Below, in pieces: positions 25,986-33,881 of a stretch of DNA of 64,000 nucleotides (the stretch's first letter is position 1; the number at the start of each line of letters is the position of its first letter). The DNA is from Streptomyces sp. AC558_RSS880 (GTDB lineage: Bacteria > Actinomycetota > Actinomycetes > Streptomycetales > Streptomycetaceae). Made by a program: the position numbers and the translations under genes. The stretch is taken from NCBI RefSeq assembly GCF_019049255.1, contig NZ_JAGMUJ010000040.1:1-64000 (forward strand), given 5' to 3'. The notes beneath the pieces were generated by a model. That model saw only the letters and a program-made list of their open reading frames with translations, ran no database searches and was not told where the DNA came from.

Positions 25986-26852
25986 ATGTCCAGGGCCCTT
26001 CCGAAGTACAACAAGCGCCGCGTCGGCTTCATCGGCGGTGCCGCCGCGCTGGCGCTGTCCGGCGCGGTGATCGCCGGCTCCGCCCTCGCCGGTGAGTCGT
26101 CCGGGGACGGCGGCGACGCGAACGCCCGGACACTGGCGGGACCGGGCACGATCTCCTGCCCCGACGTGGCCCCGCGGCTCCCCGCGATCCCCGCCTCCGT
26201 CCAGGCCGAGGTCGAACGCAACCTCGGCGACCTCGACACCCAGATCGCCGAAGCCGACAAACGCCTCGTCGACACCGCCGGACAGGGCGGACCCGACTTC
26301 GTCCGGAACGCCATCCTCGGCCCCCTCGAGGACAAGCGCGTCGCCGCCATCAACCGCATCGCCACCGCCATCGGCCGCACCGCCGAACGCCCCTCCGGAC
26401 TCGACGCGCTCGCCCCGTGCTCGCTCGACGCGGAGGGCTCGGCCGGGCAGGACGACGCGGGCGCCGGCGAGGAGGCGACGGCACCGCCCGCCGAGGACGG
26501 CGGGGAGGACGCCGGACAGGGCGCCGGGGAGGACGCCGGACAGGCCGGGGACACCGGCGTCGGCACCGTCTCCTGCCCCGACGTGGCCCCGCGGCTCCCC
26601 GCGATCCCCGCCTCCGCCCAGGCCGAGGTCGAGCGCAACCTCGGCGACCTCGACACCCAGATCGCCGAAGCCGACAAACGCCTCGTCGACACCGCCGGAC
26701 AGGGCGGACCCGACTTCGTCCGGAACGCCATCCTCGGCCCCCTCGAGGACAAGCGCGTCGCCGCCATCAACCGCATCGCCACCGCCATCGGCCGCACCGC
26801 CGAACGCCCCTCCGGGCTGGACTCCCTGGCCGCCTGCACGCTCACCCAGTGA
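25986..26852 (+). CDS. Exported protein with two near-identical repeats, 288 aa
   Basis: A basic N-terminus and hydrophobic stretch (GGAAALALSGAVIAGSALAG) form a signal peptide or anchor. The mature part holds two copies of an approximately 85-residue domain (about residues 55-140 and 194-280), each starting CPDVAPRLPAIP and ending near a second Cys, which may pair. A Gly/Ala/Asp/Glu-rich linker joins them. The two copies are also nearly identical in DNA. No enzyme motifs are visible; the function is unknown to me. It is read divergently from argG. Confidence 0.8.
   Translation: MSRALPKYNKRRVGFIGGAAALALSGAVIAGSALAGESSGDGGDANARTLAGPGTISCPDVAPRLPAIPASVQAEVERNLGDLDTQIAEADKRLVDTAGQGGPDFVRNAILGPLEDKRVAAINRIATAIGRTAERPSGLDALAPCSLDAEGSAGQDDAGAGEEATAPPAEDGGEDAGQGAGEDAGQAGDTGVGTVSCPDVAPRLPAIPASAQAEVERNLGDLDTQIAEADKRLVDTAGQGGPDFVRNAILGPLEDKRVAAINRIATAIGRTAERPSGLDSLAACTLTQ
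26152..26404 (+). repeat. Intragenic direct repeat, copy 1 (copy 2 at 26569-26821)
   Basis: A 253-base segment recurs 417 bases downstream in the same frame with only four mismatches by direct comparison. It encodes the repeated domain of the exported protein. Confidence 0.9.
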
Positions 26853-26863
26853 GGTGACAGGCG

Positions 26864-26904
26864 CCGTGGCCGCCCCGCACAAGCGCCGGCCGGGGCGGCC
26901 ACGG
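26864..26904 (+). terminator. Terminator after the repeat protein gene
   Basis: A 13-bp stem (26864-26876 with 26892-26904) followed by TATTTC lies shortly after the stop at 26852. Confidence 0.75.
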
Positions 26905-26931
26905 TATTTCTCCGGTCGGCCACCAATTGCT

Positions 26932-26960
26932 TAGACAAACGAAAGATCTGGCCTCATAAT
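26932..26960 (+). promoter_or_regulatory. Housekeeping-type promoter
   Basis: TAGACA (26932-26937) and CATAAT (26955-26960) are each one base from consensus and separated by exactly 17 bases. The predicted transcription start is near 26967, at or just before the ATG at 26969, so the transcript may be leaderless. Confidence 0.65.
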
Positions 26961-26968
26961 CGGTGGAC

Positions 26969-27556
26969 ATGGGAAAGACCTATGAGCGCATAGACGGCCG
27001 CCTCCGCACCTTCATCGAGGAACAGCCGGTCTTCTTCACCGCCACCGCCCCGCTGTCCGCCGACGGCACGGTCAACCTCTCGCCCAAGGGACTCAAGGGT
27101 TCCTTCGCGGTCCTCGACGAGCTCACCGTCGCCTACCTCGACTTCGCCGGCTCCAACGCCGAGACCATCGCCCATCTGCGGGAGAACGGCCGGATCACCC
27201 TGATGTGGTGCGCGTTCCAGGGGCCGCCGAACATCGTGCGCGTGCACGGCCGCGGCGAGCCCGTCTTCCGGGACGACCCCCGCTTCGGGGAGCTGCTCAC
27301 CCGTTTCCCGGACATCGACACCTCCCTCCACGGCCTGCGCGCCGTCATCGTGGTGACGGCCGAACTGATCCGGGACACCTGCGGATACGCGGTGCCCTTC
27401 ATGGCGTACGAGAGCGAACGGGACCTGCACGCGAAGCGGTTCGCGCGGGAGGACGACGCCTCGCTCGACGCGTACTTCACCAAGAAGGAGTACATCGCGA
27501 CCAGCCTGGACGGACTCCCCGGGCTGCCGCTGCCGCTGCCCCCCTCCACCGCCTGA
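26969..27556 (+). CDS. Pyridoxamine-5'-phosphate oxidase-fold flavoprotein
   Basis: The 195-residue protein begins MGKTYERIDGRLRTFIEEQ and contains GTVNLSPKGLKGSFAVLDE and VAYLDFAGSNAETIAHLRENGRIT, typical of the PNPOx-like split-barrel. Such proteins bind FMN or F420 and often act on small molecules; the substrate is not known. ATG 26969 is chosen because the promoter implies a leaderless message; a GTG at 26963 would add two residues. Confidence 0.8.
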   Translation: MGKTYERIDGRLRTFIEEQPVFFTATAPLSADGTVNLSPKGLKGSFAVLDELTVAYLDFAGSNAETIAHLRENGRITLMWCAFQGPPNIVRVHGRGEPVFRDDPRFGELLTRFPDIDTSLHGLRAVIVVTAELIRDTCGYAVPFMAYESERDLHAKRFAREDDASLDAYFTKKEYIATSLDGLPGLPLPLPPSTA

Positions 27557-27762
27557 GCCGCGCGCCCGGGTGTCGCCCCCTGCCGTCCTCGTCCACCTGC
27601 TCCTGCTCGGCGTCGGCCGTCCGCGCCGCCGCCGGACCGGACGGCAAACACCGGGAGGGGGCGCACGACGGTCACTCGCCGCCGAGCCGCGAATCTCCTC
27701 TGAACACTCCTGCGTGACGGCACGTATCTGTGGGCCAAGGGTCAAGTCCCCACGGAGGAACC

Positions 27763-29145
27763 GTGACCACCACGCTCGCCGGCGGCCGTGCCGCCCGCCG
27801 CCAGACGATGCGCCGCATCCGTCCGCGCCGCTCCCCCGCCGTGCCCCTGCTGCTCGCCGTGGGCGCGGGCGCGGGGGGCGTGCTGTGGTTGTGGTGGACC
27901 AACACACCGTCCATCGCGGACACCACCGGGAAGATCGTCGCCGCGGGCCGGATCACCGGCCTGCTCGCCGGCTATCTGATGGCCCTGGTGGTGCTCCAGA
28001 TGGCGCGGGTGCCCGCGCTGGAGCGCCGGGTGGGTTCGGACCGGGTCGCCCGCTGGCACGCGATGAGCGGCCGCTACACCGTCAGCCTGGTCATCGCGCA
28101 CGTCTTCCTCATCATGTGGGGCTACGCCCGCCAGGCGGGCAAGAGCCTCGGCGACATCGTGCAGCAGACCATCACCTCCATCAACACGCTGCCCGACATG
28201 GGCAAGGCGGCCATCGGCACCGGTCTGCTGTTCGTGATCGCCTTCCTCTCCATCGGCCCGGTCCGGCGCCGGCTGCCGTACGACGGCTGGTACCACGTGC
28301 ACCTGCTGACCTATGCGGCCGTCTTCCTGACGTTCTGGCACCAGATCACCACCGGCAACGAGTTCGCCGTCGAACCGACCGCGAAGACCTTCTGGTACGG
28401 GCTCTACGGCGTCGTGACCGCGCTGGTCCTGTGGTACCGGATCATCACCCCGGTGCGGCTGAACATGCGGCACCGGATGCGGGTCGAGGCGGTCGTCGAG
28501 GAGACGCCGGGCATCGTGTCCGTGCTGATCGGCGGGCGCAGACTGCACCGGATGGGGGCGGAGGCCGGGCAGTTCTTCCGCTGGCGGTTCCTGGCGCCCG
28601 GGATGCGCTTCAGCTCCCACCCGTACTCGCTGTCGGCGGCGCCCCGCCCCGACATGCTGCGGATCACGGTGAAGGCGATCGGCGACCACAGCTCCCGGCT
28701 GCGCGAGCTGGAGCCCGGCACGCGGGTGTGGGCGGAGGGTCCCTACGGGGCACTGACCGCGCAGCGCCGCAGCCGCGGCAAGGTGCTGCTGGTCGCGGGC
28801 GGGGTGGGGATCACCCCGATGCGGGCGCTGTTCGAGACGCTGCCCGGCGCCTCCGGTGACATCACGCTGCTGTACCGGGCGAACAGCACGCAGGACCTGG
28901 CGCTGTGGGGCGAGCTGGCCAGGATCGCCGACGAGCGGGGCGCCCGGCTGATGTACGCGGTGAACAGCCCCGACGGGGAGCGCCCCGACATCTCGGCGGA
29001 GAGCCTGCAACGGAAGATCCCGGACGTCGACCGCCACGACGTGTTCCTGTGCGGGCCGCCCGGGTTCGCGCAGTCGGTGTACGACGCACTGCGCGAGGCG
29101 GGAGTCCCCGCCCGGCGCATCCATCACGAGTCGTTCGAGATTTGA
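27763..29145 (+). CDS. Ferric reductase-like membrane protein with ferredoxin-reductase domain
   Basis: The 460-residue protein has about six helices in its first 250 residues with histidines suited to heme binding (RWHAMSGRYTVSLVIAHV, WYHVHLLTY, TFWHQIT), followed by an FAD domain (HPYSLSAAP) and an NAD(P) domain (VAGGVGITPMRALF, FLCGPPGFAQSV). It should move electrons from cytoplasmic NAD(P)H through heme to the outside. GTG 27763 has a CGGAGG site. It heads the cluster with the FMN_bind protein and ApbE. Confidence 0.88.
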   Translation: MTTTLAGGRAARRQTMRRIRPRRSPAVPLLLAVGAGAGGVLWLWWTNTPSIADTTGKIVAAGRITGLLAGYLMALVVLQMARVPALERRVGSDRVARWHAMSGRYTVSLVIAHVFLIMWGYARQAGKSLGDIVQQTITSINTLPDMGKAAIGTGLLFVIAFLSIGPVRRRLPYDGWYHVHLLTYAAVFLTFWHQITTGNEFAVEPTAKTFWYGLYGVVTALVLWYRIITPVRLNMRHRMRVEAVVEETPGIVSVLIGGRRLHRMGAEAGQFFRWRFLAPGMRFSSHPYSLSAAPRPDMLRITVKAIGDHSSRLRELEPGTRVWAEGPYGALTAQRRSRGKVLLVAGGVGITPMRALFETLPGASGDITLLYRANSTQDLALWGELARIADERGARLMYAVNSPDGERPDISAESLQRKIPDVDRHDVFLCGPPGFAQSVYDALREAGVPARRIHHESFEI

Positions 29146-29277
29146 ACCCTCCCCAGTTGGAGCAGGGGATTCCTGGCTCAAGCAGCTCATCCGCTCAGCG
29201 AACGAAAGAGTCTGACGCTCTCGGCACCAGCCGGGACGGAACCTGCCCGGTTGCCCGTTAAGACAAAGGAGTTGCGT

Positions 29278-29430
29278 GTGCTTGGTTCTCGCACCGCACG
29301 ACAGTCATCCTGCCCGGACCTGCGGACGGTCTGTTGCCTTCTGGGCGAAATCGCGCGCCTCGACCTGCTCCCCCGGCGTCCGCATCACCCCCGGGCTGAA
29401 GCCCAGGGCTTCCTCGGAGGTTCCAGGTGA
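29278..29430 (+). CDS. Possible 50-aa upstream ORF of the FMN_bind gene
   Basis: GTG 29278 lies six bases after AAGGAG, and the frame ends with TGA at 29430, overlapping the GTG start of the FMN_bind gene by four bases. The peptide contains a CC pair (TVCCLLGEIARL). GC3 is only about 70 percent, unlike genes here, so this may be a leader or a chance ORF. Confidence 0.3.
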   Translation: MLGSRTARQSSCPDLRTVCCLLGEIARLDLLPRRPHHPRAEAQGFLGGSR

Positions 29431-30203
29431 AGAAGAGTCACCCCGTCCGGCGTGCCGTGCTCGCGACCGCCGCCACCGTGTCCGGCATCGTGCTGCTGCT
29501 GTCGCTCAAACCGGCGTCCGATCCCGGCTCGGCCGCCGCGGCCGGCGGCGCGGCCCCTCCCGCGGCGGCCCAGTCGCCGCAGGGCGGCGCCCAGCCCATC
29601 GGGAACGGCACCGTCACCGGTGACGCCGCGCGGACCCAGTACGGCGCGGTACAGGTCCGGCTGACGGTGAGCGGCGGGAAGATCACCAAGGCCGAGGCGG
29701 TCCAGGCCCCCAAGGGCGGACAGAGCGACCAGATCACCTCCCGGTCCGTTCCCAGGCTCAACCAGGCGGCCGTCGCGGCGCAGAGCGCGGAGATCGACGC
29801 GGTGTCGGGGGCGACCTACACGAGTTCCGGCTACAGGAAGTCGCTGCAGTCGGCGCTGGACAAGGCGCGGGCGGCCGGGCCCGCGGAGTCCTCCGGACCG
29901 GGGAACGGCGGGAACGCCGGCAGTGCGCAGGCGCGGACCGTCACCGGGGACGTGGCGCGGACGCAGTACGGGCCGGTACAGGTGCGGATCACCGTCAGCG
30001 GCGGGAAGATCACCAAGGCCGAGGCGGTGCAGACGCCCAAGGGCGGACAGAGCGACCGGATCACCTCCGACGCCGTGCCGAAGCTCAACCAGGCGGCGGT
30101 GGCGGCCGGCGACGCGGAGATCGACGCGGTGTCGGGGGCCACGTACACGAGCGCGGGGTACAAACAGTCGCTCCAGTCGGCGCTGGACCGGGCCGGTGGC
30201 TGA
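29427..30203 (+). CDS. Exported protein with two FMN_bind domains
   Basis: After an N-terminal signal or anchor (RRAVLATAATVSGIVLLLSL), this 258-residue protein has two homologous FMN_bind domains, each ending in the flavinylation motif SGATYTS (about residues 129 and 239). In this family the Thr is covalently linked to FMN by ApbE. Two domains give two flavins. GTG 29427 has a CGGAGG site. The gene overlaps apbE downstream by eight bases. Confidence 0.9.
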   Translation: MKKSHPVRRAVLATAATVSGIVLLLSLKPASDPGSAAAAGGAAPPAAAQSPQGGAQPIGNGTVTGDAARTQYGAVQVRLTVSGGKITKAEAVQAPKGGQSDQITSRSVPRLNQAAVAAQSAEIDAVSGATYTSSGYRKSLQSALDKARAAGPAESSGPGNGGNAGSAQARTVTGDVARTQYGPVQVRITVSGGKITKAEAVQTPKGGQSDRITSDAVPKLNQAAVAAGDAEIDAVSGATYTSAGYKQSLQSALDRAGG

Positions 30204-30996
30204 CGCGGTGGCCGAACCCGCCGAGGCTCCCGCCGCGGTGCGTCACGCGGAGGAGACGATGGGGACCGTCTTCTCCCTCGACGTCCGCGGCGGGGAACCC
30301 GCTGGGGTGCGCGCGGCGCTGGAGGAGGTGGTCGCCGGGCTGCACCGGGTCGACGAGGTGTTCAGCACGTACCGCGACGACAGCCAGCTCTCCCGGCTGG
30401 CGCGGGGGGAGCTGGGCGTCGGGGAGTGCGATGCCGAGGTCGCCGAGGTGCTGGAGCTGGCCGCGGAGGCGGAGCGGGTGAGCGACGGCTGGTTCAGTCC
30501 GCGCTACCGGGGGCGGCTCGATCCGACGGGCATCGTCAAGGGCTGGGCCACCGAGCGGGCGGCGCGGCGGCTCGCGGCGGCGGGGGCGACGGGGGTGAGC
30601 GTCAACGGGGGCGGTGACGTCCAGTTGTTGGGGGCGCCGGGGGCGGGGCGGCCGTGGCGGGTGGGCGTGTCGGACCCGTTGCGTCCGGGCGGTCTCGCCG
30701 CCGTCGTCTCCGCGGCCGGCGCGGGCGAACTGGCGGTGGCGACGTCCGGTACCGCGGAGCGGGGGGATCACATCGTCGATCCCCGGACGGGGCGGCCGGC
30801 GGTGACCGATCTGGTCGCCGTGACGGTCGTCGCGCCTCGGCTGACGTGGGCGGACTGCTGGGCCACGGCGGCGTTCGCGATGGGGTCGCGGGAGGGGTTG
30901 CGGTGGCTGGAGTCCTTGCCGGACGTCGAGGGGCTGCTGATCACCGCGGGTGACGAGGTGCGGTGCACCGGGGGGCTGGCGGGTTGGCTGGGGTGA
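30196..30996 (+). CDS. apbE: FAD:protein FMN transferase
   Basis: The 266-residue protein matches ApbE: HAEETMGTVFSLDV, RVDEVFSTYRDDSQLSRL, DPTGIVKGWATE, VNGGGDVQ and TSGTAERGDHIVDPRTG. It transfers FMN from FAD to Thr in SGAT motifs. Its substrate is very likely the preceding twin FMN_bind protein, whose stop it overlaps. Unlike many ApbE proteins it has no clear signal peptide. GTG 30196 chosen; GTG 30208 is possible. Confidence 0.9.
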   Translation: MADAVAEPAEAPAAVRHAEETMGTVFSLDVRGGEPAGVRAALEEVVAGLHRVDEVFSTYRDDSQLSRLARGELGVGECDAEVAEVLELAAEAERVSDGWFSPRYRGRLDPTGIVKGWATERAARRLAAAGATGVSVNGGGDVQLLGAPGAGRPWRVGVSDPLRPGGLAAVVSAAGAGELAVATSGTAERGDHIVDPRTGRPAVTDLVAVTVVAPRLTWADCWATAAFAMGSREGLRWLESLPDVEGLLITAGDEVRCTGGLAGWLG

Positions 30997-31052
30997 GCAG
31001 CGCCGCGGCTGAGGTACCAGCGTGTCACTCACCCGCGTTCGCGGGTGCCGCT

Positions 31053-31122
31053 GCGCCCACCCGTGCCGCCCTGGGGGTACCTCCCAGGCCCTTAAGGCAC
31101 TGGGGGAGGCACGACTGCCCGC
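31053..31122 (+). repeat. 70-bp dispersed intergenic repeat, copy 2
   Basis: It matches the segment at 615-684 in 69 of 70 bases, 30 kb away, and lies between apbE and argR. A different repeat with CAGGGGCGCGGGGAACTGCG follows at about 31150-31190. Confidence 0.8.
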
Positions 31123-31229
31123 AGCTGCGGCGCGGGGACTGCAGCTCCCTCAGGGGCGCGGGGAACTGCGCGACCAGCCGCATACGGCCCGCACCCGCGT
31201 GCCCGGTGTCCCCGCCCCCCGCGGAGCGT

Positions 31230-31769
31230 TCAGTGGCCGTTCTGGGCCAGGCGCAGCAAGTGGTCGGCCAGCGCCTGGCCCCCCGTCGGCTCCCGGCTGA
31301 TCAGCAGCAGCGTGTCGTCGCCGGCGATCGTGCCGAGGATGTCGTGCAGTTCCGCCTGGTCGATCGCCGAGGCCAGGAACTGCGCGGCACCGGGCGGGGT
31401 GCGCAGGACCACCAGGTTCGCGGAGGCCTCCGCGGAGATCAGCAACTCCTGGGAGAGCCGCCGCATCCGCTCCTCCTTCGCGGACTCCCCCAGCGGCGCC
31501 CGGGGGGTGCGGAACCCCCCCTCGCTCGGCACCGCGTAGATCAGGTCGCCGTCGGTGTTGCGGATCTTCACCGCGTTCAGCTCGTCCAGATCGCGGGAGA
31601 GCGTCGCCTGGGTGACGCTCAGCCCGTCGTCGGCGAGCAGCTTCGCCAGCTGGCTCTGCGACCGCACCGGCTGCCGGTTGAGGATGTCCACGATCCGGCG
31701 GTGGCGTGCGGTGCGCGTCTGCGGCACGGCAGGCCCGGCGTGCTGGCCCTGGTCCTGCTCCTGGCTCAT
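31230..31769 (-). CDS. argR: Arginine repressor
   Basis: The 179-residue protein has an N-terminal winged helix (RHRRIVDILNRQPVRSQSQLAKLLADDGLSVTQATLSRDLDE) and a C-terminal hexamerisation/arginine domain (ILGTIAGDDTLLLISREP). It is the last gene of argCJBDR and is expected to control the ARG boxes before argC and argG. Seven bases separate it from argD. Confidence 0.95.
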   Translation of the reverse strand: MSQEQDQGQHAGPAVPQTRTARHRRIVDILNRQPVRSQSQLAKLLADDGLSVTQATLSRDLDELNAVKIRNTDGDLIYAVPSEGGFRTPRAPLGESAKEERMRRLSQELLISAEASANLVVLRTPPGAAQFLASAIDQAELHDILGTIAGDDTLLLISREPTGGQALADHLLRLAQNGH

Positions 31770-31776
31770 CGTCGTC

Positions 31777-32982
31777 TCATTCTCCGGATCGTCCTTCCCC
31801 GCCCGCCGTGCCGGCCTGGTCCAGGATGCCGGGCAGCGCCCCGAGGAAGGCGTCCACCGCGTCGTCCCCGAGGTTCAGCGGCGGCATCAGCCGTACGACA
31901 TCGGGGGCGGGCGCGTTCACGAGGAATCCGGCGTCCTGAGCCGCCTGTTGCACCTGGGGCGCGAGCGGCTCGGTGAGCACGATACCCAGGAGGAGGCCCG
32001 CACCCCGGACATGGTCGATCAGGGCATGGCCGGATCCCTCGATTCCGTCACGGAGTTTCTCGCCCTGCCGCTTGACGTTCTCCAGCAGTCCCTCGTTCTC
32101 GACGGTGTCGAGAACGGCGAGTCCGGCGGCGCAGGCGACCGGGTTGCCGCCGAAGGTCGTGCCGTGGTGGCCGGGTCCCAGCAGGTCGGCGGCGCGGCCG
32201 AAGGCGACGGTGGCGCCCAGCGGCAGGCCGCCGCCGAGCTGCTTGGCCAGGGTGACGACGTCCGGCAGGACGCCCTCGTGGGCCTGGTACTCGAACCAGT
32301 TGCCGGTGCGGCCGATGCCGGTCTGCACCTCGTCCAGCACGAGCAGCGCGCCCTTGGCGGCGGTGATGGCGCGGGCCGCCTTCAGGTAGCCGGGGGGCGG
32401 GACGACCACGCCGCGTTCGCCCTGGATGGGTTCGATGACGACCAGGGCCGTCTCCTCGGTGACCGCGGCGTCCAGCGCCTGCGCGTCGCCGAAGGGCACG
32501 TGGGTGACGTCGGCGGGCAGCGGCTGGAACGGCTCCCGCTTGCCGGGCTGCCCGGTGAGCGCGAGGGCGCCCATCGTACGGCCGTGGAAGGCGCCCTCGG
32601 TGGCGACGACGTGGGTCCGTCCGGTGAGCCGGCCGATCTTGAAGGCGGCCTCGTTGGCCTCGGCGCCGGAGTTGCAGAAGAAGACCCTGCCGTCCCGGCC
32701 GAAGAGCCGGAGCAGCCGCTCGGCGAGGGCGACGGTCGGCTCGGCCATGAAGAAGTTGGAGATGTGGCCCAGGGAGCCGATCTGGCGGCTCACGGCCTCG
32801 ACGATCGCCGGGTGGGCGTGGCCGAGGGCGTTGGTCGCGATGCCGCCGACGAAGTCGAGGTACTCCGTGCCCTCGGCGTCCCAGACCTTCGGGCCCTCGC
32901 CGCGTACGAGGGGCAGGCGCGGCGTGCCGTAGTTGTTCATCAGCGCGCCCTGCCACCGTGCGGTCAGTTCTGCGTTGCTCAC
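31777..32982 (-). CDS. argD: Acetylornithine aminotransferase
   Basis: The 401-residue class-III aminotransferase has LVLDEVQTGIGRTGNWFEYQ and the PLP lysine in VTLAKQLGGGLPLGA. It converts N-acetylglutamate semialdehyde to N-acetylornithine. Its GTG start overlaps the argB stop by four bases (GTGA). Confidence 0.95.
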   Translation of the reverse strand: MSNAELTARWQGALMNNYGTPRLPLVRGEGPKVWDAEGTEYLDFVGGIATNALGHAHPAIVEAVSRQIGSLGHISNFFMAEPTVALAERLLRLFGRDGRVFFCNSGAEANEAAFKIGRLTGRTHVVATEGAFHGRTMGALALTGQPGKREPFQPLPADVTHVPFGDAQALDAAVTEETALVVIEPIQGERGVVVPPPGYLKAARAITAAKGALLVLDEVQTGIGRTGNWFEYQAHEGVLPDVVTLAKQLGGGLPLGATVAFGRAADLLGPGHHGTTFGGNPVACAAGLAVLDTVENEGLLENVKRQGEKLRDGIEGSGHALIDHVRGAGLLLGIVLTEPLAPQVQQAAQDAGFLVNAPAPDVVRLMPPLNLGDDAVDAFLGALPGILDQAGTAGGEGRSGE

Positions 32983-33881
32983 GACTCCCCCTGTTCGTCG
33001 GGCACGACCATCGTGCCGATGCCTTCGTCCGTGAAGATCTCCAGCAGGATCGAGTGCTGGACCCGGCCGTCGATGACGCGGGCGGTGGTCACGCCGCCTC
33101 GCACGGCGTGCAGACAGCCCTCCATCTTCGGCACCATGCCGGAGGACAGCTCCGGCAGGAGCTTCTCGAGCTGGGACGCGGTGAGGCGGCTGATCACCTC
33201 GTCGGAGTTCGGCCAGTCCTCGTAGAGGCCCTCGACGTCGGTGAGGACCATGAGAGTCTCGGCGCCGAGCGCCGCAGCGAGTGCCGCAGCCGCCGTATCA
33301 GCATTGACGTTGTAGACATGTCCGTCGTCCTGGGAACGGGCGATCGACGAGACGACCGGGATGCGGCCGTCGGCGAGCAGGGCCTCGATCGCGCCCGTGT
33401 CGATCGCGGTGATCTCGCCGACCCGCCCGATGTCGACGAGCTCGCCGTCGATCTCGGGCCGGTGCCTGGTGGCGGTGAGGGTGTGCGCGTCCTCGCCGGT
33501 GAGGCCGACGGCGAACGGGCCGTGCCGGTTGAGCAGTCCGACCAGTTCCCGCTGCACCTGTCCGGCGAGCACCATGCGGACGACGTCCATGGCCTCCTCG
33601 GTGGTGACGCGCAGGCCGGCCTTGAACTCGCTGACGATGCCGTGCCGGTCGAGCGCGCGGCTGATCTGCGGGCCGCCGCCGTGCACGACGACGGGTTTGA
33701 GGCCGGCGTGCCGCAGGAAGACGACGTCCTGGGCGAAGGCGGCCTTGAGGTCCTCGTCCACCATGGCGTTGCCGCCGAACTTGATGACGACGGTCTTGCC
33801 GTGGTGCCGGGTGAGCCAGGGCAGCGCCTCGATGAGGATCTGTGCCTTGGGCAGCGCGGTGTGCTTACGCGTGGTGCTCAT
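32979..33881 (-). CDS. argB: Acetylglutamate kinase
   Basis: The 300-residue amino-acid kinase has the glycine-rich KFGGNAMVD at the N-terminus and VVHGGGPQIS. It phosphorylates N-acetylglutamate. ATG 33881 overlaps the argJ stop (ATGA). ATG, stop and neighbours agree with a translationally coupled operon. Confidence 0.95.
   Translation of the reverse strand: MSTTRKHTALPKAQILIEALPWLTRHHGKTVVIKFGGNAMVDEDLKAAFAQDVVFLRHAGLKPVVVHGGGPQISRALDRHGIVSEFKAGLRVTTEEAMDVVRMVLAGQVQRELVGLLNRHGPFAVGLTGEDAHTLTATRHRPEIDGELVDIGRVGEITAIDTGAIEALLADGRIPVVSSIARSQDDGHVYNVNADTAAAALAAALGAETLMVLTDVEGLYEDWPNSDEVISRLTASQLEKLLPELSSGMVPKMEGCLHAVRGGVTTARVIDGRVQHSILLEIFTDEGIGTMVVPDEQGES

Noticed and set aside
31230..31769. 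argR as a separate operon
   Set aside because: It is seven bases from argD and in the same direction, so it belongs to argCJBDR.
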